From Campylobacter showae CSUNSWCD (GTDB taxonomy: Bacteria > Campylobacterota > Campylobacteria > Campylobacterales > Campylobacteraceae): a stretch of 64,000 bases of DNA. A program made the translations under genes and the position numbers. The notes below the pieces were generated by a model. The model did no database searches, was not told the DNA's origin, and saw only the letters and a list, made by a program, of their open reading frames with translations. The stretch covers positions 124,001 to 188,000 of the forward strand of contig NZ_AMZQ01000005.1 of the NCBI RefSeq assembly GCF_000313615.1, in the 5' to 3' direction. Shown here piece after piece: positions 17,503-26,033 of this stretch; the first letter of the stretch is position 1, and every line of letters starts with the position of its first letter.

Positions 17503-18267
17503 AAAAAAATTCTTTATAGCGCCGAAAAAGCCGCCTGAGCTCTCGTTTTTATCGCTTTCATCTTTCTTTTTATTCAGCTTCATCGCTTCGCTTATCTGCT
17601 GTGCCGCCGTATCGGCGTAGATAAATGCGCCTTCGGGGTCGCAATTAAAAAGATTTGAGTAGCACTCGGACTTGTTTAGATCGAACGGGTTTGGCATGAT
17701 GACGTCGGTAGCCTCAAATAGCCCGTAGCCGTTTTCTACGCTAAATTTGACCGCGCTCAAAAACGCAGGCAAATTTTGCGCGTAAAAGTCATCTACTTTT
17801 TGTTTTATATTTTTATCGGCATTGTAGTCCTGCCAAAATTTGGCCAAATTTGCCGCGCTTATAAATGCGCCAGACGAGTAGTTTCCGTCAAATTCGCCCG
17901 TAAATTTAGCTTTTATCTCGGGTGGTATGATGCCGCTTATATCGCTTAGATACCGCTTAAATTCGCCGTGTTCGTCCGCCAAAAAGCTAAACGCCGTGCC
18001 GCGCGTGTAGAAGTATTTTCTAAAAAATCCCTGCACGGCGGCGAGTATGTAGCCGTGTCCCGTAGAAAAACTCTCGTCATCTTTGGTTTCAAGCGCGACC
18101 TTTAGGGTATCGATGTATTTTTGCGCGTAAAAATCCTCTATGCCGTACTCTTTTGAAAGCCTTTGTGCGACCGACCAGTCGCCCTCTCGCGCGCTTTTTA
18201 ATGCGTCAAAATACCACTGCTTTATCTCGCTTTCGTTGATCGGATGATAGCTTACGTCGTAGCCCAT
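17494..18267 (-). CDS. Hypothetical protein, 257 residues
   Basis: I do not recognise a family. The protein starts MGYDVSYHPINESEIKQWYF and appears to be cytoplasmic and largely helical. Its features include a STGHGYILAAVQGFFRKYFY segment and a possible metal- or substrate-binding region near ENGYGLFEATDV. It ends in a Lys/Ser-rich linker and a short FFGAIKNFFGK tail that could form an amphipathic helix. The ATG at 18267 is preceded by AAAAAAGGAGCC, a good ribosome binding site. It lies 53 bases downstream of yggS and could be the last gene of that transcript or have its own promoter. No function is proposed. Confidence 0.72.
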   Translation of the reverse strand: MGYDVSYHPINESEIKQWYFDALKSAREGDWSVAQRLSKEYGIEDFYAQKYIDTLKVALETKDDESFSTGHGYILAAVQGFFRKYFYTRGTAFSFLADEHGEFKRYLSDISGIIPPEIKAKFTGEFDGNYSSGAFISAANLAKFWQDYNADKNIKQKVDDFYAQNLPAFLSAVKFSVENGYGLFEATDVIMPNPFDLNKSECYSNLFNCDPEGAFIYADTAAQQISEAMKLNKKKDESDKNESSGGFFGAIKNFFGK

Positions 18268-18320
18268 TTTGGCTCCTTTTTTGGTAGATTTTTTCTAAAT
18301 TTACAAAGATCGCGGCCGAC

Positions 18321-18956
18321 TTACGCGTACAAAATCGACCCCAAACGAATCATATTCGAGCCGCATTTTATAGCTAACTCAAAGTCGCCGCTCATGCCCA
18401 TCGAGCAAATTTGCGCGCCGCGAGGTTGCAGATTTTCGTAAATTTTACGCGTCGTCTCAAAGCTTTTTTTTACGACCTTCTCGTCCTCTACGTGCGCGCC
18501 GATACTCATCACACCGACTGGTTTTAAAAATTTGCACTCCTGCGCGATTTGTAAAAACGCAGCCTCGGCGGCCTCGGGCGAGATGCCTTGTTTGCTATCT
18601 TCGCGCGCGGAGTTTATTTGCAGCAGGCAAGGTAGCTCATGGTCAAGCCTCTTATCCACCGCAAGCGCGGCCTCTACGCTCTCGCAGCTTTGCCAAAGCG
18701 CGGGCTTGAGCGCTAACAGGTGGTTTATTTTGTTACTTTGAAGTCGCCCGATAAAGTGCCACTCTATCGGTAAATTTGACAAAATTTCTCTCTTGTTTTT
18801 GAGCTCTTGTACGCGGTTTTCGCCAAAGCTCGTTTGTCCCTGTTCAAAAAGCTCCAAAACCTCTTTGGTAGTTACGTTTTTGCTCACGGCGATTAGTTTT
18901 ACAGGCTCGCCGGTACGTGCGTTTTCGATGCGTTCTAAAATTTGCGCGAGTTTCAT
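18321..18956 (-). CDS. YggS/PROSC-family pyridoxal-phosphate homeostasis protein
   Basis: This 211-residue single-domain PLP protein belongs to the alanine-racemase-like TIM-barrel family that buffers PLP and influences amino-acid balance. The PLP lysine is in LIAVSK near the N-terminus. FGENRVQEL, WHFIGRLQSNKI, and SMGMSGDFELAIKCGSNMIR are the family blocks, ending in the phosphate-binding RLGS. It overlaps the rseP stop by 4 bases (ATGA), so the two are coupled. The length is a little short of the usual 225-235. Confidence 0.92.
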   Translation of the reverse strand: MKLAQILERIENARTGEPVKLIAVSKNVTTKEVLELFEQGQTSFGENRVQELKNKREILSNLPIEWHFIGRLQSNKINHLLALKPALWQSCESVEAALAVDKRLDHELPCLLQINSAREDSKQGISPEAAEAAFLQIAQECKFLKPVGVMSIGAHVEDEKVVKKSFETTRKIYENLQPRGAQICSMGMSGDFELAIKCGSNMIRLGSILYA

Positions 18957-20065
18957 TGTCCCGCTCCGCTCAGGCGCATCACGTCGTTAAAGGTCGCAAA
19001 TGCCATCAGGCAGAGCAAGAACGCCCAGCCGCAGTAGGTGAGGCCGATATAGACTTTTTCGTTCATCTCGCGGCGGAAAACGAGCTCGTAAAGGTTGAAA
19101 AATATATGACCGCCGTCAAGCGCTGGGATAGGCAGCAGGTTTAGCACGCCTAAATTTACGGAGATGAGCGCGGCGATGATGAGTAGTGTTGAGAGGCCGA
19201 TACCAGCGGCTTTTGAGGTGATGTCAGTGATCTGGATGATGCCGCCCATCTCTTTTAGCGGCACGACGCCCACTATCAGCTTTTCAAGCCCCGTAAATAT
19301 AAGCTTTGAGGCGTTTACGGTCTCAACAAGCGCAAATTTGAGCGAGCTAAAGCCGGTGTTTCGTATCGTGACGGCCTCGCCTGAGGGCGAAATGCCGATG
19401 AGCGGTTTTTCTATCTTTTCGCCAAATATCGTCATGCTTTGCCCGATTTTAGGCGTCAAATTTATCGTTTTTATTTCGCCTGCGCGCTCGAGCGTGATCG
19501 CGGTGGAGGTTAAATTTACGTTTTTGCTTATCTCGTCCCATTCGCTGATTTTGATGCCGTTTATGTTTAAAATTTTATCGCCCTTTTGCAGTCCGGCATT
19601 CGCCGCAGCCGAGTTTTCCAGCACCTTGCCCACAGTCGGCGCTAGCCTTTCTACGCCGATGTGTCCGAGCGCGATAAAGATAAAAAACGCCAAGGCAAAG
19701 TTAAAAAACGGTCCGGCAAAAAGGATGAAAATGCGTCCTAGCGGGCTAAGTCTCGTGTAGCTGTCGGCGTCCTCGTTTTTTAGGCTGGGCTTTGCGTCCT
19801 CTTGTCCTTTTAGACTAACGTAGCCGCCAAGCGGTATCGCGCTGATGGCGTACTCGGTGCCGCCGATGGTTTTTGAGTAGACGCTCTGGCCAAAGCCCAC
19901 GCTAAATTTTAAAACGCCCACTTTTAGCATGCGAGCGGCGAGAAAGTGGCCCAGCTCATGGAAAAATATAAGAAACGAAATCACCAAAACCGTGATCAAA
20001 AAGTGCCAAGAATACGTATAAATGCCGACGGCTAGCAACGCCGCCACAAAGATAATGCTTTTCAA
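18953..20065 (-). CDS. rseP: RseP-type site-2 protease (M50, with PDZ domain)
   Basis: This 370-residue intramembrane zinc metalloprotease cleaves membrane-spanning substrates such as anti-sigma factors and signal-peptide remnants. The zinc site HELGH lies at residues 36-40 in the first membrane segment, and the third ligand is in LPIPALDGGH near residue 315. A PDZ domain is between about 125 and 200 (AAANAGLQKGDKILNING). It is near the distal end of the long minus-strand gene run, coupled to yggS. Confidence 0.93.
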   Translation of the reverse strand: MKSIIFVAALLAVGIYTYSWHFLITVLVISFLIFFHELGHFLAARMLKVGVLKFSVGFGQSVYSKTIGGTEYAISAIPLGGYVSLKGQEDAKPSLKNEDADSYTRLSPLGRIFILFAGPFFNFALAFFIFIALGHIGVERLAPTVGKVLENSAAANAGLQKGDKILNINGIKISEWDEISKNVNLTSTAITLERAGEIKTINLTPKIGQSMTIFGEKIEKPLIGISPSGEAVTIRNTGFSSLKFALVETVNASKLIFTGLEKLIVGVVPLKEMGGIIQITDITSKAAGIGLSTLLIIAALISVNLGVLNLLPIPALDGGHIFFNLYELVFRREMNEKVYIGLTYCGWAFLLCLMAFATFNDVMRLSGAGQ

Positions 20066-20086
20066 AATTTACCTTTAAATTTGATT

Positions 20087-21103
20087 TTACCGCTCGAGTT
20101 TATCGCTGAGTAAAACGGCGATAAATTTCGTGCTCGGGTTTGCGTCAAGCGCGATCTTTAGGCTCATCGTAAGCGGTACGGCTAAAAACATACCGCCGAT
20201 GCCGAACAAAAATCCCCAAAAAAGTAGGCTCAAAAGTACTACAAGCGTGCTGATACCAAGGCCTTTGCCAAGAAATTTAGGCTCGATAAAGTTGCCGATG
20301 ACGACATTTACGACCACATACAGTGCTGCAGTCCAAGCGCAATCCGCCGCGTCGTTTAGCAAAAGCGCCACCAAAAGCGCTGGAACGGCCGCGATGATAG
20401 AGCCGATCGTTGGGACAAAATTTAGCACGAAAGCCAAAATCCCCCAAAGCGGCGCGTAAGGAACGCCGATGAAATTTAGCCCGATAAATATAAAAACGCC
20501 CGTCGCAAAAGATGCTGCGGACTTGATCGCGAGATAGCGCTTGAGATTTGATATAAACGTATCTACGATCTGATTTGTTTGCGGATTTTTACTCGCAAAA
20601 TACTCGACTTTTTGAGAAAATACCTGCACCTCAAAAAGCATAAAAGTAACGAGTAAAAAGACAAAAAAGCTCTTTGAGGCAAGCTCCGTGCCACTTCTTA
20701 AAAACCCGCCCAGCACGGCAAAAAGTTTATTGATATCAAAGTCTGCGGGCGCGGAGACGCTGTTTGGGTCGATGAGGCCGCGGCTAGCTAGTATATGGTG
20801 ATAGTGGTCGGCTAGGGTTTTAAATTTGCTCTGAAGCTCGGGCATATAGCTAACTAGCCCGTTAATGGTCTTTAACACGGTGTTTGCGATAAATCCAAGC
20901 AATAAAAACACGACCGCGGTAACTAGCACAAAAGCTAAAACGCGCGGAAATTTGAGCTTTTTTAGCGCATTTATCGCGGGCGTCGCCACGATAGCGATAA
21001 AAACCGCCATCAAAAAGGGCAGCACTACGACGCTAGCGGCCTTTAGTCCGGCTGCTACAACGACGAAGCTAGCTAGATAGATTATGGCGTTTCCTGTTCT
21101 CAA
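20087..21103 (-). CDS. AI-2E family transporter (PerM/YdiK type membrane protein)
   Basis: This 338-residue protein has about seven to eight membrane segments. The family signatures are an N-terminal pair of helices, the long periplasmic or cytoplasmic stretch around residues 80-140, and the C-terminal LNFVPTIGSIIAAVPALLVALL and NFIEPKFLGKGLGISTLVVLLSL. Members include the TqsA AI-2 exporter and Na+/H+ antiporter-like proteins, so the substrate cannot be told from sequence. It starts only 2 bases after the pgsA stop. Confidence 0.88.
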   Translation of the reverse strand: MRTGNAIIYLASFVVVAAGLKAASVVVLPFLMAVFIAIVATPAINALKKLKFPRVLAFVLVTAVVFLLLGFIANTVLKTINGLVSYMPELQSKFKTLADHYHHILASRGLIDPNSVSAPADFDINKLFAVLGGFLRSGTELASKSFFVFLLVTFMLFEVQVFSQKVEYFASKNPQTNQIVDTFISNLKRYLAIKSAASFATGVFIFIGLNFIGVPYAPLWGILAFVLNFVPTIGSIIAAVPALLVALLLNDAADCAWTAALYVVVNVVIGNFIEPKFLGKGLGISTLVVLLSLLFWGFLFGIGGMFLAVPLTMSLKIALDANPSTKFIAVLLSDKLER

Positions 21104-21105
21104 AT

Positions 21106-21660
21106 TTACGCCTTTTTGGCTTGATTTTTAACGTGCCTTACATAAGCGTTTACGTACTCAAAGCCCGAATACAGCGTCAGCGCGACGCTAAGCCAGAGCA
21201 AAAACTCGCCAAAAGGCCACTGCATGGTTAAAAAGCCGATCGCGACCATCTGGCAGACAGTTTTAATTTTGCCTGCCATCGATGCGGCGACCTCTACGCC
21301 TTCGCCCGCCATCACAACGCGAAATCCCGTGATAAAAAACTCGCGAACGAGGATGAGATACACGGCCCATGGGCTCGCGCGGTCTATCATCATGAGTCCT
21401 AAAAACGCGCCAAGCGTTAGCATTTTATCCGCAAGCGGGTCGATCACGGCTCCTAGTTTGGTTTTTTGATCCCATGCGCGCGCGATAAATCCGTCAAAAA
21501 AATCCGTGACGCTAGCGATCACGAATACAAGCGCGGCAAAGTAGTTCATCCAGCTAATATGCACGCCTGAGAAGGAATTTGCGCTAAGTAGCAGCCAAAA
21601 CATCAGGGGTGCGAGAAATACGCGCAGGAAGGCTAGGGCGTTTGGTAAATTTAGGCTCAT
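21106..21660 (-). CDS. pgsA: CDP-diacylglycerol-glycerol-3-phosphate 3-phosphatidyltransferase
   Basis: It makes phosphatidylglycerol phosphate, the first committed step to phosphatidylglycerol and cardiolipin. The 184-residue membrane protein has the complete CDP-alcohol phosphotransferase motif: DFFDGFIARAWD, then G, AVIDPLADK. Several membrane segments are evident. The start overlaps the stop of the small ORF upstream by 4 bases (ATGA). The length is normal. Confidence 0.95.
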   Translation of the reverse strand: MSLNLPNALAFLRVFLAPLMFWLLLSANSFSGVHISWMNYFAALVFVIASVTDFFDGFIARAWDQKTKLGAVIDPLADKMLTLGAFLGLMMIDRASPWAVYLILVREFFITGFRVVMAGEGVEVAASMAGKIKTVCQMVAIGFLTMQWPFGEFLLWLSVALTLYSGFEYVNAYVRHVKNQAKKA

Positions 21661-21986
21661 TTATTTTTTCTTTCTTTTGGATTTCGGGGTTTAAAATTTG
21701 ACGGCGCAGTGCGGGAGTCGGCGGAAAAATCGCTTGCCTTGTTTTGGCTCGACTTTGCCCATTTCTTATTCGCGTTTTGGTTAAATTTGCTCGGCTCTTC
21801 GTCAAATTTGAGCAAATTTGGCAAATTTGGATTAAATTTAAAAGAGCCGTCCACACCGCAAAATTTGCTTGTAAATTTTAAATTTTCATCAAATTTAGCC
21901 TGTAAGCGCGTTAAATTTATAACGCCGAATTTGCCCAAAATGCGAGCAGGCGGCAAAGGCGCGTAGGCTAAATTTGCTTTTTTCAT
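21657..21986 (-). CDS. Putative translationally coupled ORF, 109 residues, unknown
   Basis: I do not recognise a family. The ORF fits between the reductase gene and pgsA with ATGA overlaps at both ends: its ATG (21984-21986) overlaps the reductase stop and its TGA (21657-21659) overlaps the pgsA ATG. Such exact fit argues for translation. Against that, the protein is of low complexity, Lys/Asn/Phe/Ser-rich (motifs KFD, KFN, SKFN), because its DNA holds twelve AAATTT words. It could be a real disordered protein, or a spacer that merely keeps ribosomes moving into pgsA. Confidence 0.45.
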   Translation of the reverse strand: MKKANLAYAPLPPARILGKFGVINLTRLQAKFDENLKFTSKFCGVDGSFKFNPNLPNLLKFDEEPSKFNQNANKKWAKSSQNKASDFSADSRTAPSNFKPRNPKERKNK

Positions 21987-22768
21987 TTAAATGTAGTACC
22001 GCCGTCGATGATGAAGGTGTGGCCCGTAACCCAGCTGGCTTTTGAGCTGCACAGAAACAAACACGCACCTGCTATGTCGGTCGGCTGCCCCATGCGATTT
22101 AGCGGGCTTAGCTCGGCTGTTTTGTCGCGTACTTCCTCATAGTTGGTGAAGGCTCGCAACGCGTCCGTCTCGATTGGACCGCCGCTAACGACGTTTACGC
22201 GGATATTTTTTTCGCCAAGCTCGGTTGCCGCATAGCGCGCCATAGCTTCTACTGCAGCTTTTGCAGTGCCATGGCCTGCGTAGTTTTCGATGTAGACGAG
22301 ATTACCTGTAGATGAAAGCGAGATGATACTGCCGCCGCCCGTTTTTTCCATGCGTTTTGCCGCTTCTTGCGCGCCGACTACGAATGCGTTTACGGTTGCC
22401 GTGAAAATATTATTAATACCGCGAGGGCGAAGTTTCATAAATTTCGTATATCCGCCTGCGACCGAACGACCCGAGATGATAGCGTTTGAGATGAAAAAAT
22501 CGATGCGGTCGAAGTCTGCGTCGATCTCTAAAAATAGATCTTTGTAGGTCTCGGGCTCTAGTATATTTAGTGCGTAGGCTCTGGCTTTTATGCCGTACGT
22601 CGCCTCGAGCTCGGCGGCTTGGGTCTTGGCTAGCTCTTCGTTTGAGTTATATGTAAAGGCGATGTTTACGCCCTTTGCGGCGAATTCCTCCACGATGGCG
22701 CGTCCGATACCGCGCGTTCCGCCGCTGATTACTAGAGTTTTGCCTTTAAATTCGTTTTCGCAGTTCAT
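21983..22768 (-). CDS. SDR-family reductase, probably FabL-like enoyl-ACP reductase
   Basis: This 261-residue protein has the N-terminal NAD(P) motif GGTRGIGRA. The catalytic pair is spaced Tyr-x6-Lys (NYAGHGTAK), the spacing of enoyl-ACP reductases, not the Tyr-x3-Lys of ordinary SDRs. The surrounding block, with VSGGPIETDALRAF further on and SKASWVTGHTFIIDGG at the end, resembles Bacillus FabL as I remember it. It probably reduces enoyl-ACP in fatty acid elongation. It shares a TAATG junction with dapA upstream. Whether a separate fabI exists elsewhere is not visible here. Confidence 0.78.
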   Translation of the reverse strand: MNCENEFKGKTLVISGGTRGIGRAIVEEFAAKGVNIAFTYNSNEELAKTQAAELEATYGIKARAYALNILEPETYKDLFLEIDADFDRIDFFISNAIISGRSVAGGYTKFMKLRPRGINNIFTATVNAFVVGAQEAAKRMEKTGGGSIISLSSTGNLVYIENYAGHGTAKAAVEAMARYAATELGEKNIRVNVVSGGPIETDALRAFTNYEEVRDKTAELSPLNRMGQPTDIAGACLFLCSSKASWVTGHTFIIDGGTTFK

Positions 22769-23664
22769 TAAAATCCTTTTATGTTATATTGTTTTATGGT
22801 TTGTTCGATTTTTTTGAGATTTTCAGCGCTCGGCTCGCAAAGCGGCAAGCGGTACTCTAGGCTTGATATGAGCCCAGCGATGTACATAGCGGCCTTGACC
22901 GGGATCGGATTGCTCTCGCAAAACATTATTTTATTTACCGCATAAAGATCGTCGTTTATGGCTTTTGCGCGCGCAAATTCGCCTTTTAGCGCAAAGTGGG
23001 TCAAATTTGAGATCTCGTCCGGGAGCAAATTTGCCGTGACCGAGATCACGCCCCTGCCGCCATTTGAGAGGATAGGGTAATTTATCGCGTCCTCGCCGCT
23101 GATGACGGATAGGCCGGGCTCGTGCGCGAGTAGATCGACGCAGCGCTCGATGCTACCAGTGGCCTCTTTTATGCCGTAAACGTTCTCGCACTCTTTAAAC
23201 AGCCTAAAAACCGTGCACGGCTGGATATCTACGCCCACGCGGCCCGGGACGTTATAGAGTAGCACCGGGATTTCGACGCTTGAGGCGATTGCTTTGTAGT
23301 GGCGGTATAGGCCTTCTTGCGTCGGTTTGTTGTAGTATGGCGCTACCGAGAGGATACCGTCTGCACCGTGATCTTGAGCAAATTTTGCTAAACCTACCGC
23401 CTCGTGAGTGGCGTTACTGCCAGCGCCCGCGAGTACTTTTACGCCGGTGTTTTTGCAGGTATTTACGGCGATTTCTATGCAGATTCTATGCTCGTCGTGC
23501 GTTAGCGTCGCACTCTCGCCTGTGGTGCCGACTGGTACGACTGCGTCGATGCCGTTTGCTATTTGTCTTTTGATTAATTTTTCATAACCGATTTCGTCTA
23601 ATTTGCCGTCTTTAAAAGGCGTAATCAGCGCCGTCATAGCGCCCGTTATTGCTTTTTTATTCAC
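22768..23664 (-). CDS. dapA: 4-hydroxy-tetrahydrodipicolinate synthase
   Basis: DapA condenses pyruvate and aspartate semialdehyde, the first step of the diaminopimelate/lysine branch that supplies peptidoglycan. The 298-residue TIM barrel shows the family sequence [17 protein letters not shown], the catalytic Tyr in [12 protein letters not shown], the Schiff-base Lys in YGIKEATGS, and VISGEDA. It overlaps the M16 peptidase stop by 8 bases. Confidence 0.96.
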   Translation of the reverse strand: MNKKAITGAMTALITPFKDGKLDEIGYEKLIKRQIANGIDAVVPVGTTGESATLTHDEHRICIEIAVNTCKNTGVKVLAGAGSNATHEAVGLAKFAQDHGADGILSVAPYYNKPTQEGLYRHYKAIASSVEIPVLLYNVPGRVGVDIQPCTVFRLFKECENVYGIKEATGSIERCVDLLAHEPGLSVISGEDAINYPILSNGGRGVISVTANLLPDEISNLTHFALKGEFARAKAINDDLYAVNKIMFCESNPIPVKAAMYIAGLISSLEYRLPLCEPSAENLKKIEQTIKQYNIKGF

Positions 23665-24910
23665 TTTTTTCCTTTCTTAGGATGATCGTCGTGGATTTTT
23701 CTTTTCTTGCGTATTTTTTGCAGATTTCGTTTAGATCGGTAGGTTTTAGCGCGGCTGTTTTTTCCGGCAGCTCAAAAAGCGGCTTTATATCGCCTCTAAC
23801 TAGATAACTGCCGTATAAATTTGCAACCTTCGACGCGCTATCTAGCGAGTAAATAAGATCGCTTTTTAAGCTATTTTTTATCTTGGTTATCTCGTCTTCG
23901 TCTATTTTTTGGGTTTTGGCGTTTTCTAGCACTCGCCAGATCTCTTCCTCTACGGCCTCGGCCTTGACGCCAGGATTACAAACGGCTAGTACGATGAGCA
24001 AGCTCTCGTCGATGTTGCTCATATTATAGACGTCCACGCTGTTTACGAGGCATTTTTCATCTATCAAAACGCGCTGCAAAACAGAGCTTTGCCCGCTGCC
24101 TAGATACTCGGCTAGCGCGCCCAGACGCGGCTGATCCTCGTGATTAAACGGCGGGATCTTAAAGGCAAGCGCCAGCATCTCTACTTCGCTGTCCTTGTAA
24201 ATTTCAGCCCTTTTTGCGCCGTTTTGCCCAGGCTCGATGCAGTGGAGTTTTGGTAGCGGTTTTTTGTTTTTTATATTTTCAAAGTGCTTTTTACCTAGCT
24301 CAAACGCGCTTTTTTTATCTATGTCGCCGCTGATTAGAAGCATTGCATTTTGCGGCTGATAGTACGTCTCGTGAAATTCTTTTATATCATCTATCGTCCA
24401 GTTTCTGATGTCGCCGATAAAGCCGATCGGTGTCCAGTGATACGGGTGATAACTAAAAGCGACGTTAAAGAGCGTAAAGTACAAAAAGCCGATCGGAGAG
24501 TTGTCCGTGCGCCATCTGCGCTCCTCGGTCACGACGTCGCGCTCGGGCTGGAATTCTTTATCTTTTAGACTCAAATTTTCCATTATATCGGCGTAGAGCC
24601 TAAGCGCCTCGTCTAGGTTACCCTTTGAGCATTTGACGAAATAGTGCGTATAATCAAAGCCCGTGCTAGCGTTGTTTACGCCGCCAAATCCCTTTACGAT
24701 CTCGTCAAATTCGCCCGCTTTCATATTTTTGGTGGATTTAAAATTTAGGTGCTCTAGCATGTGCGCGATGCCGCTTTTGCCCATGGTTTCGTTTCGCGAG
24801 CCCACGCGGTAAAACACGTCCACGCTGATGACGCTAGAACCCTTGCTAGCGGGGATGTGATAGATCTCAAAGCCGTTTTTGAGCTTTGTTTTGGAGTATT
24901 TTATAAGCAT
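23657..24910 (-). CDS. M16-family zinc peptidase
   Basis: This 417-residue pitrilysin-type peptidase has the inverted zinc motif HxxEH at residues 50-54 (HMLEH), with the downstream Glu region [13 protein letters not shown]. The second M16 domain (from about residue 200) lacks the motif, as expected. Members process peptides in the periplasm or cytoplasm; the substrate is not known. I see no signal peptide at the chosen start. It lies between pyrD (8-base gap) and dapA (8-base overlap) in the long operon. Confidence 0.9.
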   Translation of the reverse strand: MLIKYSKTKLKNGFEIYHIPASKGSSVISVDVFYRVGSRNETMGKSGIAHMLEHLNFKSTKNMKAGEFDEIVKGFGGVNNASTGFDYTHYFVKCSKGNLDEALRLYADIMENLSLKDKEFQPERDVVTEERRWRTDNSPIGFLYFTLFNVAFSYHPYHWTPIGFIGDIRNWTIDDIKEFHETYYQPQNAMLLISGDIDKKSAFELGKKHFENIKNKKPLPKLHCIEPGQNGAKRAEIYKDSEVEMLALAFKIPPFNHEDQPRLGALAEYLGSGQSSVLQRVLIDEKCLVNSVDVYNMSNIDESLLIVLAVCNPGVKAEAVEEEIWRVLENAKTQKIDEDEITKIKNSLKSDLIYSLDSASKVANLYGSYLVRGDIKPLFELPEKTAALKPTDLNEICKKYARKEKSTTIILRKEKSE

Positions 24911-24918
24911 AAATTTCC

Positions 24919-25992
24919 TTAAATTTTGTTTTTTATATCGCAGCCCACCGCTTCGCTAATTGAGGCGAAATTATCCTCTTTTAAAAGCTTTAAAATACCT
25001 TCGTTTATCTGTTTTGCGATGTTTGGACCCTTAAAGATGAAGGATGTGTAAATTTGAACCAAATTTGCGCCTGATTTTATGCGCGCGTATGCCTCCTCGG
25101 CGCTGTCTATGCCGCCGCTTGCGATCAAAACCGTCTTGCCGTAAAGCTCGCTAGCTACCGCACTAAAAAGCTCGCGAGAGCGTTTGGTGATGACCTTGCC
25201 GCTTAGTCCGCCGAAATTTTGTAAATTTGGCGACTTTGATAGCGAATAATCCACACTCGTATTATTTACGATGACGCCTTTTGCGCCGCATTCTACGGCC
25301 GTTTTGCAGATCTGCACGGCTTTGTCGTCGTCCATATCGGGCGCGATTTTAAAGATTATCGGTTTTTTTGCGATCGGCGTAAGGCGCGCAAAGAGGTCTT
25401 TTATAAAGCTATCTTCTTGCAGTTCGCGTAGGTTCGGGGTGTTTGGCGAGGAGACGTTGATGACGAAGCAGTCGCAAATTTCGTTAAATTTGGCGACTAA
25501 AATTTCGTAGTCCTTGATCGCTTCTTCATTTGGCGTGATTTTATTTTTGCCGATGTTGGCAAAAAGCGGTATCGCAAACGGATAGAGCTTGCCGACGCGT
25601 GCGTTCAGAGCGTCTGCGCCTTCGTTGTTAAAGCCCATCGCGTTTTGTATACTCTCTTCTTCGATTAAGCGAAAAAGGCGAGGTTTTGCGTTGCCCTCTT
25701 GCGGTTTTGGCGTCACGGTGCCAAACTCCACGTGCCCAAACCCGAGCGCTGCCAGCGGACGCAGCATGGTGGCATTTTTATCAAAGCCACCGGCGATTCC
25801 AACTGGGTTTAAAAAGCTAGTTCCTAGCAAATTTTGCGAAAGAGCCGCGTCCGTGACGACGCAGTTTTTGGCGACGATGCTATAAAGTCCCGGAAATACG
25901 CAGTCTGAGATACTTAGCGTTTTTTCTACGATTTTGTGAGCGGTTTCGGGGTCAAATTTAAAAAATATGGATTTTAGCGTTTCGTAATTCAA
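24919..25992 (-). CDS. pyrD: Dihydroorotate dehydrogenase (quinone), class 2
   Basis: It oxidises dihydroorotate to orotate in pyrimidine synthesis and passes electrons to the membrane quinone pool. The 357-residue length and the N-terminal helical extension (FKFDPETAHKIVEK) are class 2 features. FMN/substrate blocks include GFDKNATMLRPLAALGFGHVEFGT, INVSSPNTPNLRELQ (the class 2 catalytic Ser region) and LIASGGIDSAEEAY. It is followed closely by the M16 peptidase. Confidence 0.95.
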   Translation of the reverse strand: MNYETLKSIFFKFDPETAHKIVEKTLSISDCVFPGLYSIVAKNCVVTDAALSQNLLGTSFLNPVGIAGGFDKNATMLRPLAALGFGHVEFGTVTPKPQEGNAKPRLFRLIEEESIQNAMGFNNEGADALNARVGKLYPFAIPLFANIGKNKITPNEEAIKDYEILVAKFNEICDCFVINVSSPNTPNLRELQEDSFIKDLFARLTPIAKKPIIFKIAPDMDDDKAVQICKTAVECGAKGVIVNNTSVDYSLSKSPNLQNFGGLSGKVITKRSRELFSAVASELYGKTVLIASGGIDSAEEAYARIKSGANLVQIYTSFIFKGPNIAKQINEGILKLLKEDNFASISEAVGCDIKNKI

Positions 25993-26033
25993 ATTTTATC
26001 CTTAAATTTTGAGCGATTTTATCAAATTTAGGC

